Shown here one piece after another: positions 1 through 11,400 of a stretch of 64,000 bases of DNA (positions are counted from its first letter, which is position 1; every line of letters begins with the position of its first letter). The stretch is from the NCBI GenBank assembly GCA_020465985.1, contig JAANYP010000397.1, positions 170,298-234,297 on the forward strand. The letters are read 5' to 3'. The notes below the pieces were generated by a model. It saw only the letters and a program-made list of their open reading frames with translations. It was not told where the DNA came from and did not search any database. Origin of the DNA: Centrapalus pauciflorus. Its lineage: Eukaryota; Streptophyta; Magnoliopsida; Asterales; Asteraceae. The position numbers and the translations under genes are program-made.

Positions 1-1695
1 CCCACACTAAGAGTTCACAAGTATCACCCTCTCAATCAAATACTGGGTGATCCAAGCACTCCTGTTCAAACAAGGAAGATGGTTCACAATGAGACTGCTG
101 CTGCTGAACAAGCAGTTACTGAATTCAGTCTAGCTGCTTTTGAACATGCCTGTTTCATGTCTCAATTGGAACCTAAAAAGGCATCAGAAGCATTAAAAGA
201 TTCATCCTGGATTGAAGCTATGCAAGAAGAGCTTTTACAGTTCAAAATTCAGAATGTATGGACTCTGGTGGATCTTCCTAAAGGTAAGAGAGCAATAGGT
301 ACAAGATGGGTGTTCAGAAACAAGAAGGATGAGAGAGGGATAGTCATCAAGAACAAAGCAAGACTAGTAGCACAAGGGTACACTCAAGAAGAAGGAATAG
401 ATTATGATGATGTCTTTGCTCCAGTAGCAAGAATTGAAGCCATCAGACTATTTCTAGCATATGCAAGTTTCAAAGGCTTCAAAGTGTATCAAATGGATGT
501 TAAGTCTGCTTTCTTGTATGGGACAATTGAAGAGGAAGTGTATGTGTGTCAACCCCCTGGTTTTGAAGACTACAAGTATCCAGACAGGGTGTACAAGCTA
601 GACAAAGCTCTCTATGGTCTTCATCAAGCACCCAGAGCATGGTATGACACACTATCATCATATCTTCTACAGAATGGATTCAAGAGAGGCACTCTGGACA
701 AAACACTCTTCACTAAGACCATCAAAGCTGAGATTCTACTTGTCCAAATCTATGTTGATGACATCATCTTTGGCTCCACTAATGATAGGTTGTGCAAAGA
801 TTTTGAGGCCCTAATGCACAAAAAGTTTCAAATGAGTTCAATGGGGGAACTCACATTCTTTCTAGGGCTGCAGGTTAAACAGAAGCCTACTGGTCTATTC
901 ATAAGTCAATCAAAGTATGTCAAAGACATACTGGAAAAGTTTGGCTATCAAGACACAAAGGTTGCAAGCACTCCAATGGATCCTCATAAACAGCTCCATA
1001 CAGACAAAGATGGCATAGATGTGGACATTCATCTATACAGATCCCTTATAGGATCTCTCATGTATCTAACATCTTCTAGACCTGATATAATGTTTGCTGT
1101 CTGTGTGTGTGCTAGGTTTCAATGCTCTCCAAAGGATTCTCACTTGGTTGCTGTTAAGAGAATCTTCAGATACCTTAAAGGCCAACCACATTTAGGCCTA
1201 TGGTATCCCAAAGACTCTCCTTTTGAACTAACTGCTTATTCTGACAGTGACTATGGTGGTTGCAACATTGACAGGAAATCCACAACTGGTGGATGTCAAT
1301 ACTTAGGAGCAAGACTGGTCTCTTGGCAATGCAAAAAGCAAACAACTGTCTCCACATCATCCACTGAAGCAGAATACGTAGCAGCTGCAAGCTGCTGCTC
1401 CCAGGTAATGTGGATTCAAAATCAGCTAAGAGACTATGGTATGAATTTCTTATCCACTCCTATTTATATTGACAATTCAAGTACAATTAGCATTGTGCAA
1501 AACCCAGTGAAATTCCCAAAAACCAAGCATATAGAAATCAGATTTCACTTCATCAGAGATTGTAATGAAAAGAAGTTAATCCAAGTTACCAAAATACATA
1601 CAGATGATCAGCTAGCTGATCTATTTACAAAACCTTTTGATGTGGGAAGGTTCACTTTCCTAATATCAAATATTGGTATGGTAAACATGGATTAA
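1..1695 (+). CDS. copia pol, C-terminal part: reverse transcriptase and RNase H (5' partial)
   Basis: The frame is open from base 1 to the stop at 1693-1695; an internal Met at 79 is not the real start. The reverse transcriptase copies element RNA into cDNA in the virus-like particle, and the RNase H removes the RNA template. Visible copia RT signatures are the core beginning with NVWTLVDLPKGKRAIGTRWV, KARLVAQGYTQEEGIDYDDV, the MDVKSAFLYG block and the catalytic YVDDIIFGS. The RNase H domain shows AYSDSDYGG and STSSTEAEYVA, and the C-terminal TKHIEIRFHFIRD and DDQLADLFTKP blocks are intact. No stop or frameshift is seen. About 340 bp of untranslated or spacer sequence separates it from the third ORF. 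Confidence 0.95.
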   Translation, partial: PTLRVHKYHPLNQILGDPSTPVQTRKMVHNETAAAEQAVTEFSLAAFEHACFMSQLEPKKASEALKDSSWIEAMQEELLQFKIQNVWTLVDLPKGKRAIGTRWVFRNKKDERGIVIKNKARLVAQGYTQEEGIDYDDVFAPVARIEAIRLFLAYASFKGFKVYQMDVKSAFLYGTIEEEVYVCQPPGFEDYKYPDRVYKLDKALYGLHQAPRAWYDTLSSYLLQNGFKRGTLDKTLFTKTIKAEILLVQIYVDDIIFGSTNDRLCKDFEALMHKKFQMSSMGELTFFLGLQVKQKPTGLFISQSKYVKDILEKFGYQDTKVASTPMDPHKQLHTDKDGIDVDIHLYRSLIGSLMYLTSSRPDIMFAVCVCARFQCSPKDSHLVAVKRIFRYLKGQPHLGLWYPKDSPFELTAYSDSDYGGCNIDRKSTTGGCQYLGARLVSWQCKKQTTVSTSSTEAEYVAAASCCSQVMWIQNQLRDYGMNFLSTPIYIDNSSTISIVQNPVKFPKTKHIEIRFHFIRDCNEKKLIQVTKIHTDDQLADLFTKPFDVGRFTFLISNIGMVNMD

Positions 1696-2038
1696 TTAGT
1701 TTTCATTATTATCGACTCAGTATGCTAATTTAAGGGGGAGACACTGTTCCATTGAAAAGTTGCACAGTTTTACACTAACAGCATGAGTATTTTCTCATGC
1801 TGCTAGTTCATTTTCTCGGACTGCTAGTTATTTTCACTTGATCTGTCAAAGTGTGCAGGGTATTTGGGTAACTTTTCAAATGTGTGCGCGGGACCCAACC
1901 TTTTCGAAACCTTTAAAGGTCCCGGTTTCGTTCAGTTGTAACTACCAGTTACATATTTTTCTTCCACGGCCTTCTACTTTCTCTCTGAACGAATCACACA
2001 TTCTTCCTTCAAACCCTAAACCCATCGTTTGTTCATCC

Positions 2039-4798
2039 ATGGAGTTTGTAAAAGAACACAACTGTCTCCCATACACTCTGAAACATGCTGAACTCCAACC
2101 GTTCCATACAATGATGGATTTCCTCAGGCACTCCCATATTCATTATGCCCTAACCATAAACCCTACTATATACATCTCCCATATAGAACAGTTTTGGAAC
2201 CATACATCTGTTCAAACCATCAATGGAGTGCCTACCCTCCTTTCCAAGATTGATGGAACTACTATCCATATCACTGAGGAATCCATCAGACGTCACTTGC
2301 ATCTTCAAGATGCCTCAGGTATTACCGACCTATCCCTTCAAGCTTTACATTTTGGTCTTCAAAATATTGGTTATAGGGGTCCTGCTGATTCTTTTACTTT
2401 TCTTAAGGCACATTTTTCTCCTAAATGGAAATACCTTGTGCAAATTATTCAGCAATGTTTAAGCCCCAAAAGAACTGGTTGGTCTGAGTTTTCTTCAAAT
2501 ATTGCCACTGCCTTAGTGTGCTTTTCTACTGGCCAACAGTTCAATTTTTCAAACATGATTTTTCAGGGGATGTTAAGGCATCATTCCCTAAAGAATGGGA
2601 AATTTTTGATGTATCCAAGATTTTTGGCAGAAATTATTGCACACACCTGCACAACTTCACATTTACATAAACGGATACATGTTTCCCATAGGCACTCATT
2701 GTCTTCAATCAAAAGGCTGATAAAGCCAAGTGCCAATTTTGTCAGTGTAGATGTTCCATTGCCCTCTGCAATGATGAACATCATTTCAGGAAACAGAGGA
2801 GAGGGTCTTGAGCAGGCTCAGCCTAACATCACTGCTTCACCCCCAAGACCCCAACCCACTCCTCATGATACACAAACTCCCTCTGATCCTTTTGTACAGC
2901 CAACACGCCCTCTCAGATACCTATACAAAAGAAAAAGGGGACCAGGAGCTCCTTCCTCCTCCTCCCATCAGCAAGAGCCATATATCCCTGTGCAGGAGGA
3001 TACTCCTGCACAGAATATCCAAAGGGAACCAGTTGAGGACACTCCCATCCTCTCTCAGGAGGTGAACATCTCTTCAGAGATGATTCATATGGGTTCTGTG
3101 GCTGACACTACTGATGTCTCTGCAAAAGAGGCACAGGACAGTGCCAACATAGCTAAGACCACGCCCATGGCAACAGCAAGTGTGCAAACACAAGCTGGAA
3201 GTCCCCAGAACCAAGAAAAGAGGGGCCCAGAAGTTTCTACTTCTGGTTTCAATGTCAGTGATAGATCACAAGCACCTCAGGTGTTCTCTGATCTTGAGGC
3301 TAGTCTGCAACAATTGCTTTTAACGGATCCCAGGCTCAAACCTGTTGTAGCCATGTTGGACTATCAAATGTCCATCATTGCTGCACAGGGAGCCCAAATT
3401 TTTGCTCTCAAGCAGGCAGAGGCTGCTCAGCATAAGAGAATAGATTATCTTCATAGAGGCTTCACTCTCTGTGGAAATAAAATTGTGAAATTAGAGCAGA
3501 TGATTCAAACCCAAGGGGCAAAGGTTGTAGGTCCTTCTGACCAAACCAATGCTTCCAAAAAGGGGGAGAATCAGGAGGTCCCTACATCAGTCCAAGCAGC
3601 TCCAACAACAACAACAGTCCAAGCAGCACCAACAGTCCCAGTTTCTAGGCTAGCAGTCCCAACAGCTTCTCAAGCTGTTAGCCTAGAAACTCAAGCTTCT
3701 CCTTCAAAAGTCACTGGAGTTGTGATCAGAGAAGGAATTCAAGCTCCAACAAGCACAGTCCAAGCTACAACATCTGCTACAAAAGACAAAGGCAAGGGCA
3801 TTCTCATAGAGTCTCCAAAGCATAAATTTTCTTCAAAAGAAGCCCAAATTGCCTTTGATGCTGAAGTTGCAAGAAAAATAGCAGAAGAACAAGACAAAGA
3901 ATTAGAGCAGCAAGCCCAAACCCCAATGGATGATGATGAAACTTTAGGTGATTACTTAAAGGGGTTTGTGGTTAAGCAAGGAGCTAGGAAGAGAAAGATG
4001 CCAACAGGGCACTCCAAGGCTGAGCATAGAAGATTTCTTATCAATTTTGCCTTTGCAGCTGGTATTCCGAAGAAAATGGCTCAGTCCATGGCTACTGAAA
4101 GGCTGCAGGAGATTCATGATAAGGAGATGGACAAAAGACAGAGAACAAAAGTCTCTCCAGAAGCTCAACCATCCCAAGAAGTCCAATCATCTACCCAATC
4201 AGTCCAAGCTGAAGCTGGTGCCAGTGCACCTGTTCCCACTGATCAAGCTGCTCTCTCTATTCCTTCATCAGTTAAAAGGGTGCTCTTTGAGCAACAACTA
4301 CAAAAGGCTATGGAGATAGAGAAGCTGATTGATCAGCATGATTTTACAAAACCTCAAATCAACTACTGGTTTGCTAAGTCACTGGATGACCGTGACTTGA
4401 GAATAAAGTTTGTGATCAGAAGAGAGTCTGGACCTGAAGAGGAGTTTGATACTTTTTGGCAGATAGTACAGAAGCTGACCAGAGAAGAATTAATAAAGAT
4501 GTACCATATAGGGTCAGTTAAACAAGTAAGGTATGCTCTTCCACAGGTCAAGCAGCTCATTAAAGATCTAAGTACAGTGGTTGATCCTGATTTTGCAAGA
4601 CAAGAGATAGAAGATGCTGAAAAGAAAGGGAAAAAGATCAAGCAGATTGATCTGTTTGTCAAGTCAAAGACATTCAGAATCAAATTCACAGATGGGACTG
4701 GTATCTTCTTCAATTTTGAGTTTTATAATTTTTCAAAAGATATGCTACTGCAAATTAAGTCAGCTAGAATATCTTGTGATAGAGATGAGTTGAAGTAA
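2039..4798 (+). CDS. third ORF of copia element A, function unknown (919 aa)
   Basis: A large ORF lies between pol and the polypurine tract on the same strand. I chose the Met at 2039 (MEFVKEHNCLPYTLKHAEL) because the homologous ORF of element B starts at the same residue; the open frame runs further up to 1838. The N-terminal ~230 residues look globular, with HALT/YALTINPTIYISHIEQFW-type blocks. A Pro/Gln/Thr-rich linker of repeated VQAAP/VQA motifs follows, then a charged C-terminal region (KRVLFEQQLQKAMEIEKL, LFVKSKTFRIKFTDGTG). I see no signal peptide, transmembrane segment or catalytic motif, so it is not an obvious envelope gene. The stop at 4796 replaces a Lys codon kept in element B, removing about 11 residues. 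Similar N-terminal domains occur, as I recall, in Asteraceae copia elements. Confidence 0.8.
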   Translation: MEFVKEHNCLPYTLKHAELQPFHTMMDFLRHSHIHYALTINPTIYISHIEQFWNHTSVQTINGVPTLLSKIDGTTIHITEESIRRHLHLQDASGITDLSLQALHFGLQNIGYRGPADSFTFLKAHFSPKWKYLVQIIQQCLSPKRTGWSEFSSNIATALVCFSTGQQFNFSNMIFQGMLRHHSLKNGKFLMYPRFLAEIIAHTCTTSHLHKRIHVSHRHSLSSIKRLIKPSANFVSVDVPLPSAMMNIISGNRGEGLEQAQPNITASPPRPQPTPHDTQTPSDPFVQPTRPLRYLYKRKRGPGAPSSSSHQQEPYIPVQEDTPAQNIQREPVEDTPILSQEVNISSEMIHMGSVADTTDVSAKEAQDSANIAKTTPMATASVQTQAGSPQNQEKRGPEVSTSGFNVSDRSQAPQVFSDLEASLQQLLLTDPRLKPVVAMLDYQMSIIAAQGAQIFALKQAEAAQHKRIDYLHRGFTLCGNKIVKLEQMIQTQGAKVVGPSDQTNASKKGENQEVPTSVQAAPTTTTVQAAPTVPVSRLAVPTASQAVSLETQASPSKVTGVVIREGIQAPTSTVQATTSATKDKGKGILIESPKHKFSSKEAQIAFDAEVARKIAEEQDKELEQQAQTPMDDDETLGDYLKGFVVKQGARKRKMPTGHSKAEHRRFLINFAFAAGIPKKMAQSMATERLQEIHDKEMDKRQRTKVSPEAQPSQEVQSSTQSVQAEAGASAPVPTDQAALSIPSSVKRVLFEQQLQKAMEIEKLIDQHDFTKPQINYWFAKSLDDRDLRIKFVIRRESGPEEEFDTFWQIVQKLTREELIKMYHIGSVKQVRYALPQVKQLIKDLSTVVDPDFARQEIEDAEKKGKKIKQIDLFVKSKTFRIKFTDGTGIFFNFEFYNFSKDMLLQIKSARISCDRDELK

Positions 4799-4938
4799 GA
4801 ATTTTTGAAGGCTATAGATCATAAACTTACACAGTTGTGAGTTTTTGAAAGCCTTGGTTTGTAAATAACAGTTTACTTACTTATTTCCATTTTTGTATAG
4901 AACTTAAAGTCTTGTAAAGACTTTAAGTTAGGGGAGAT

Positions 4939-5609
4939 TGTTGGGAAATAGTTTAAGTACATTCAAGCTGTTAGTTAGACTTCTCAGACTGTTAGTAGAT
5001 TTTTCATGTAAATACAAAGTTCATGCTGCTAGTTGAAGAAACTCGAGCTGCCAGTGTAAAAGTTCAAGCTGCCAGAGTAAAACAACTCAAGCTGCTCAGT
5101 TCATGCTGTCAAGAGATTCAAGCTGCTCAACAGTTTCATAAACAGAAAGTGCTGATTTTCAGGAAAGATATCTACACGAAGATTCTAGCATATCTACTTT
5201 CAGAGAAGTCATAGTCCTTCAAGGAAACAAGTCCAAAAAGCAATATAAATAGACAGAATATTGTATAGAAGTAAATAGAAGTTTTCTGCGTATTTTTGAG
5301 TCTGTAATTGCTTTATTGTTTAAGTTTTCATAAGCCTCTAAGGTTGTAAAACCCTAAGAACAGTCTGTGTTCTTCGTCTAATCAAAACAGATTAGAGGTG
5401 ATTGTAATCATTGAATTCAGCAATACAAACAATCTTGATTACTTCTTATGTTTTATGCTTCATTGGTTCTGAAAGTTTTTGTTAAAATAATTAAGTGTTA
5501 TTCCGCAAACTTCTTAATTAAACTTTGATTCAAAGCAAGATTATTGATTTATACTCTGATAAATTTCAAATCAGTTAATCTTGGTTATTCATATTTTTAG
5601 ATCCTGTCA
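4939..5609 (+). repeat. 3' LTR of copia element A
   Basis: Begins TGTTGGGAAATAG directly after the polypurine tract and ends ATCCTGTCA (671 bp). It aligns along its length with both LTRs of element B, including the repeated CAAGCTGCT/CATGCTGCTAG blocks, a TATA-like TATAAATAGA near 5243 and the conserved ACCCTAAGAACA segment. Confidence 0.9.
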
Positions 5610-7658
5610 TCATGCACTACACTAGCTACAAGGTTCATTGCTAAGTTGCTAATACATCACAATATATATAAAGCAGCTACCCAGAACCCAAAGCAACTCA
5701 ATACTATACCACAAGCTGAATAGTGAGCTAAGTCCTCTGGGTTGAACAGAAAGTAGACCTAAGCAGATGGTCCAGCTTGCTCTTAACCTTTGCCTGAAAA
5801 ATTATGAGTAGCAACTGTAAGCTAATTGCTTAGTGAGTTAACAGAAAGCTATGATGCATGTATGATATGTGGCAAAAAGGAGAGTGCCTATAAAGGCTGC
5901 AATGCTTGCTTGCTTGTAAATGCTTATACCCAGAATGAATGCTTGCACAATTGAGACATTGCACGCTGAAAAGGAGATGCCACCACTAGGGTTACCGCTG
6001 ACAGATGATCAATCTTTGATGCGGGGCTAGCTACCCACATAATGCTTGGGATAGTGGTATGCATCAGAGTTGCTTACTGTAATGTAAAATGCTTATGAAT
6101 GCACAAAGAAAACGCATAAACAAGTCGTGCTATATAACATGCTGAAAAATATGTTGATGGCAATAAACATATGCATATTAATAGATCAGATGTAAGATCC
6201 GGCTAAGTTGGGCATCGCCTGTACCACAGTGTTTGCCTTCACTCATAAAAGTTCTATTGATGTCCAAAGAAGGCATATAGAAGCAAATTATGTCTCAATT
6301 ACATAAAATACATGTAAAATGAAAAACTGTTACTCACAGTGTTGTTTTATGCTTTGTAATACTCTGAAATGCTTGCTCGGGCTTATCTAGACTTTAACTC
6401 TGGCTTTGCACTATTTCTGAAGTCTTTAACACTTTAAATAAGCTTTATATTGGCATTTAACTTTGACTCATAATCGAGCTAAACACTTTAATTTAATATC
6501 TGACGTGCACGAAGTGTCTGTAATTAATATTACAGAGTACATACTAATTAATAATGCTAGCTTAAAAATCCAAAGCCTCCAAACCATAACTTCTAACTAA
6601 ATATTTTATTAATCATGTGTTAGACAAAACGTATGTTGTCCACGAGCTTGTCAAGTTTCACGAAGTTAGTGTGTGTCTCAACCTTAAGGTGAGACTCGAA
6701 CATAAGTAGCCTTCGAACTTAAGACACTTCGAACATCGGTGAGTCTCGAACTTGATATGAAAAGTCATGAATTTAGCATGTCATACGAACATAGGTTGTT
6801 CGAACATAATGAGATTCGAACATATAAGATCCCGAATTTAAAGGAAAATCTCGAACTTAGCATATCTCGAACTTGTTCTTGGCTTTACGAATTTGCTCGT
6901 ATTTTCAACCTTCAAGTATCCATTTCCAGGTCAAAAATCATAATTATGTTATAGGACATGTCTAGGATCATTTCTGATGCATTTTCAAGTTTTATAAACG
7001 TCCAAAACATCGAATATCTTTCTGTTTATGTTCGAAAAGTAGCAGAAACCTAGTTTGCATTTTTGGTCATAAAACCGAACAAAAGAGAAAGGAAACATGA
7101 AATTAACCTTGGTCCAGATGATAGAATACGAGGTTGGTTGTTTGCAAATGATTTCCACGTAGAATCGAGTCCTAAACTCGAGCAGATTAGCTTCAAACGG
7201 ATCAGAAAGTGGGGATTTTGACTTTTCTCAAAACTGAAAGCAAAAAAGGGAGAAATGGTTGTTCTTACCTCAAATCCGAATCAACTCCAACATGCAAATG
7301 CAGATTCGTGTAATAGTCTTCGAGAGATTTCCAGTTGCATATAGAACTCGAGATTTGGTTGAGTGGTTTGGGAGAAAAGCTAGAGAGAAGGTGTAGTCTA
7401 GAGAGAGAGGCTCTCCAAGTTTGCAAATCTGATTTTTGCAAGAATGAGGGAAGGGCAAGCAACCTTCAGCCCTTTTTATTAAAAATCTAAAAATTTTAGC
7501 TTCAATTATTTTTAGTCTATTTTCATTAATCTCAAGTCTTGAATCTTTTAATTTGCTAAATAATTTACTAATTAGTAATCAATTTCATCAAGCTCACAGA
7601 TTAAATCATTTAACGCAAATCGCACGTAAACACATAAAATAAAAAGCAAGGTGTTATA
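5610..7658 (-). repeat. probable reverse-strand gypsy-type LTR, left part cut by element A
   Basis: The right border reads GGTGTTATA, one transition away from GGTGTTACA, which is the reverse complement of the TGTAACACC start used by gypsy LTRs elsewhere here. The minus strand then runs through a pyrimidine-rich leader-like stretch (about 7460-7260) and an array of TCGAAC motifs (6660-6890). No long ORF is found. Copia element A ends exactly where this sequence starts, so A may have inserted into it and the U5 end may lie outside the window. No target duplication was found; the assignment is inference. Confidence 0.45.
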
Positions 7659-8400
7659 CCTAGATTCAAAGAAAGATTGTTACGCTTCTGCTCTGTTCGT
7701 CGGCGCTGCCCATGCTTGGTGGAAGACACAGCAAACTATATATGGTGAAGAGGTCATCCAGACTTTAGAATGGGACCAATTCCTTGACATGTTTCACGCT
7801 AAGTACTGTCCTGCTGACCAGCAAGACAAAATGGATGTCCAATTGATGCAGTTAACCCAAGGAACCAAGTCAGTAGATGAGTATAAGCATGAATTCTTGC
7901 GACTCTGTGGCTATTCTTCATATCAAGTAGCCGCTGAGGAACGAAAGATGAACCGATTTCGTGGAGGTCTTAACTCGAGGTACAGACACCCGATGAGCGC
8001 GATGAAGTATAAAAGTTATCTGGAAATGGTTGATGCAGCAAGACAGATAGAGAGGGGATATTTATAGTATGGCAATCAACTCTACGCTCCACAGAGAAAC
8101 CCAACATGTCCTTCTCCTCTAAAGAAACAAAGATTCGGCATATTCTTTAAGCCCAGAAAATCCCAATCCCAACAATCTCAGCAGTATAGCTCGCCTCAGA
8201 AAGCTCAAGCATATTCTCTCACAAATGAACCATGATTCTGCAAAAGATGCAGGAAATCTCATATGGGACTGTGCAATCCCGATGATGTAACTTGCTATGT
8301 GTGTAGCAAGATCGGGCACAGCAGTGAAGAATGTCCTCAGCAGGGTCTTGGATGTGCGAAGTGTGGGAAGCGTGGACACTTCATGTATTAGTGTCACAGT
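7659..8400 (+). pseudogene. gypsy gag fragment with three zinc knuckles
   Basis: Retrotransposon gag (capsid/nucleocapsid) domain. Capsid hallmarks are AHAWWKTQ, WDQFLDMFHAKYCP and VDEYKHEFLRL between 7680 and 8067. A stop at 8065-8067 follows ERGYL, but further frames carry three nucleocapsid-type knuckles between about 8237 and 8396: CKRCRKSHMGLC, CYVCSKIGHSSEEC and CAKCGKRGHFMY with its last Cys after a TAG stop. The protein start is missing because the upstream sequence is a different repeat. Two or more in-frame stops make it a pseudogene. Confidence 0.85.
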
Positions 8401-8429
8401 GGACGTTGAGGCTAATCACAGTCATCAGC

Positions 8430-11400
8430 CGGAGGTTCTACAATGTAAAGTCCAGCCGCAACTCCAACAGTAAGGACCCGTGCATTCAGATAACAGCCGA
8501 GGAAGCAAAGGAAACCCCTGATATAGTTACGAATATGTTTCTACTTAAATCTATCCCTGCTCATGTATTATTCGATTCCGGTGCTAGTCATTCCTTTATA
8601 TCGACTACTTTTGCTCGAAGACTGTCTAAATCTCCATCGAAGCTTTCCGTAGTACTTGATATTGAGACAGCCAGTAACAACTATGTTATGGCTGATTTTG
8701 TGTATCGAAACTGCACTCTACTTGTCAACAACATCGTATTCAACCTCTATCTCATTCCGATATCGTTAAAAGAGTTCGACGTCATTATTGGCATGGACTG
8801 GCTAACGAATAATGAGGCAACTATCGTCTGCAACCGTCGAATCATCATAATCAAGTCTTCAGACGGCCGAGTGTTAGAAATCGAAGGCGACAAGCGAAAA
8901 GGTGCTCACTACTTCATTTTTGTTGAGAAAGCTCATAAATATCTGTCTAAGGGTCACAAATCCTATTTGTGTTATGTCCTGTCTGAATCTGTCACCAAAG
9001 TCAACAAGAATTCCATTTCAGATATGTCGATCGTCTGTGAGTTCCCAGACGTATTCCCAGATGAAATCTCTGGAGTGCCACCGGAACGTCAAGTCGAATT
9101 CGGCATTAACTTAGTTCCTGGTGCGGCTCCAATCGCTAAAGCTCCTTATAGACTTGTGCCTGCAGAAATGCAGGAAATGTCAAAGCAATTGCAAGATCTG
9201 TTGGAAAAAGGTTTATCAGACCTAGTTCATCTCCGTGGGGTGCACCTGTCTTATTCATTAAGAAGAAAGACAGAACTCTTCGTATGTTCATCGACTATCG
9301 TGAGTTAAAGAAAGTCACTATCAATAACAAGTATCCTCTGCCCAGAATCGATGATTTATTTGATCAGCTCAAGGGAGCAAGTTATTTCTCTAAAATTGAT
9401 CTTCGTTCTGGGTATCATCAGTTGAAAGTAAAAGAAGAGGATATCCCAAAGACAGCTTTCCGAACGAGATATGGCCATTATGAATTTCTCGTAATGCCAT
9501 TTGGTTTAACAAATGCACCAGCGGCATTCATGCATCTCATGAATCGCGTGTGCAGGCCAATGCTGGATAAGTCAGTTATCGTTTTCATAGACGATATTTT
9601 GATTTACTCCAAAACGTAGGCTGATCATACTATTCATCTGCATCAACTGCCAGAGTTATTGAGAAAAGAAAGGCTCTACGCAAAATGCTCTAAATGCGAA
9701 TTCTGGCTCAGACAGGTAAAACCTTATATTGTCTCGAGCTATTTCCTAAGCGTTCTTTGTTTGAATAAAAACTTGAAATTCTACCTTGAAATTTTATTGA
9801 TTGAAATCCCCGGCCATGTCGCATCTAGCGAAGGTATTTCAGTTGATCCATCCAAAGTCGAGGTTGTTCAATTGTGGCAAACGCCTCGCAATGCCTTAGA
9901 AATCAGAAGTTTCCTTGGATTGGCCGGTTACTACCGGCGATTCATTAAAGACTTCTCAAAGATTGTTGTACCATTCACGATGCTAACACGAAGGAACACA
10001 CCTTTCGTATGGTTAATAAACAGCAAAAGGCATTTGAAACTCTGAAGCAAAACATTATTCAAGCGAGGGCAATGATGAATTCATTGTGTATAGCGATGCA
10101 TCTGGTACAGGTTTAGGTTGTGTTCTCATGCAAAGGGGAAAAGTCATTGCCTACGCTTCAAGGCAATTGAAAGATTACGAGAAAAGTGCACCAACTCATG
10201 ATCTTGAGGTGGCTGCCCTTACCTTTGCACTGAAAATCTGGCGTCATTATCTCTATGGAACCAGGTGTCAGCTTTATACTGACCATAAAAGCCTCAAACA
10301 CCTATTTACTCAAAAGGATCTGAATATGAAACAGTGACGGTCCTTGGAGCTTATCAAGGACTATGATTGTGAGATCCTATATCATCCCGACAAAGCCAAC
10401 GTGGTCGCGGATGCTTTGAGTAGAAAAGTATACCCAGAAAAGTGTTGCTATGCCCTGACTCCTGTTGTATTCTCTTCTGATCTTATTAAAGATATCAAAT
10501 CTGCTCAAGCCGAAGCTTTGAAATAAGAGAATCTATGTTCTGAAAATCTTAAAGGGCAATTACAATTTCTATCTATGAATCATTTGGGACTTCAATGTCT
10601 CAAGGGAAACAAAATCTGGATTCCTAAGTATAGTTCCATTTGCAACACTCTTCTATCCGAAGCTCAAAAGTCCAAGTTATCTATTCATCCTGGCAGCTCT
10701 AAAATATACTTCGATCTAAAGCTGATTATTGGTGGCCAGGGATGAAGAAAGACATCGGTCAATTTGTTGAAAGCTGCAGAGTCTGTCAAATGGTTAAGGC
10801 AGAACACTAGAAAATCTTTGGGAATATGCAACCACTACCAGTTCCTGAGTGGATGTGGGAGCATATAACCATGGATTTTGTTACAAAATTGCCAAAAACC
10901 AAGAGACAGCACGACTCCATCTGGGTAGTCGTGGATCGTTTAACGAAGTCAGCTCACTTCATACCGATGAAAGAGACGTATACTCTTGATAGATTGGCAC
11001 AAATGTACATCACCGAGGTCATTTGTCGTCATGGTGTTCTGAAGTCTATCGTCTCTGATCGTGATAGTCGTTTCACTTCAAGATTTTGGAAAGCTCTGCA
11101 AGACGGGATGGGTACTCGAATCTCTATGAGTACTGCTTATCATCCTAATGCAGATGGCCAAAGTAAACGCACTATCTTAACTCTGGAAGATATGCTCCGT
11201 GCCTGCATTCTTGATTTAAGTGGTAACTGGGATGACCATTTACCTTTGGTCGAATTCTCATACAACAACAGTTATCATTCTACAATCAAGATGGCTCATT
11301 TTGAAGCTTTATACGGACGAAAGTGAAGAACTCCCACCTATTGGCGCGAAACAGGTGAATCGCCTTTAGCGGGTCCTGCCCTTCTACAGTTGACTCATGA

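Larger units (their letters stand above)
1..5609 (+). mobile_element. Ty1/copia LTR retrotransposon A, 3' portion
   Basis: The window opens inside pol. In order it holds the end of pol (RT and RNase H), a separate third ORF, a purine-rich polypurine tract (4931-4938, ggggagat) and a 3' LTR. The 5' LTR, gag and integrase lie left of the window, so its target duplication cannot be tested. Element B (41918-60361) is a close relative with the same order. pol is open throughout, but the third ORF ends about 11 codons early compared with element B, so the copy is probably near-intact yet not pristine. Confidence 0.93.

Noticed and set aside
2039..4798. Third copia ORF as a retroviral-type envelope gene
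   Set aside because: No signal peptide, transmembrane helix, cleavage site or glycoprotein-like Cys pattern is visible, so only an unknown function is claimed.
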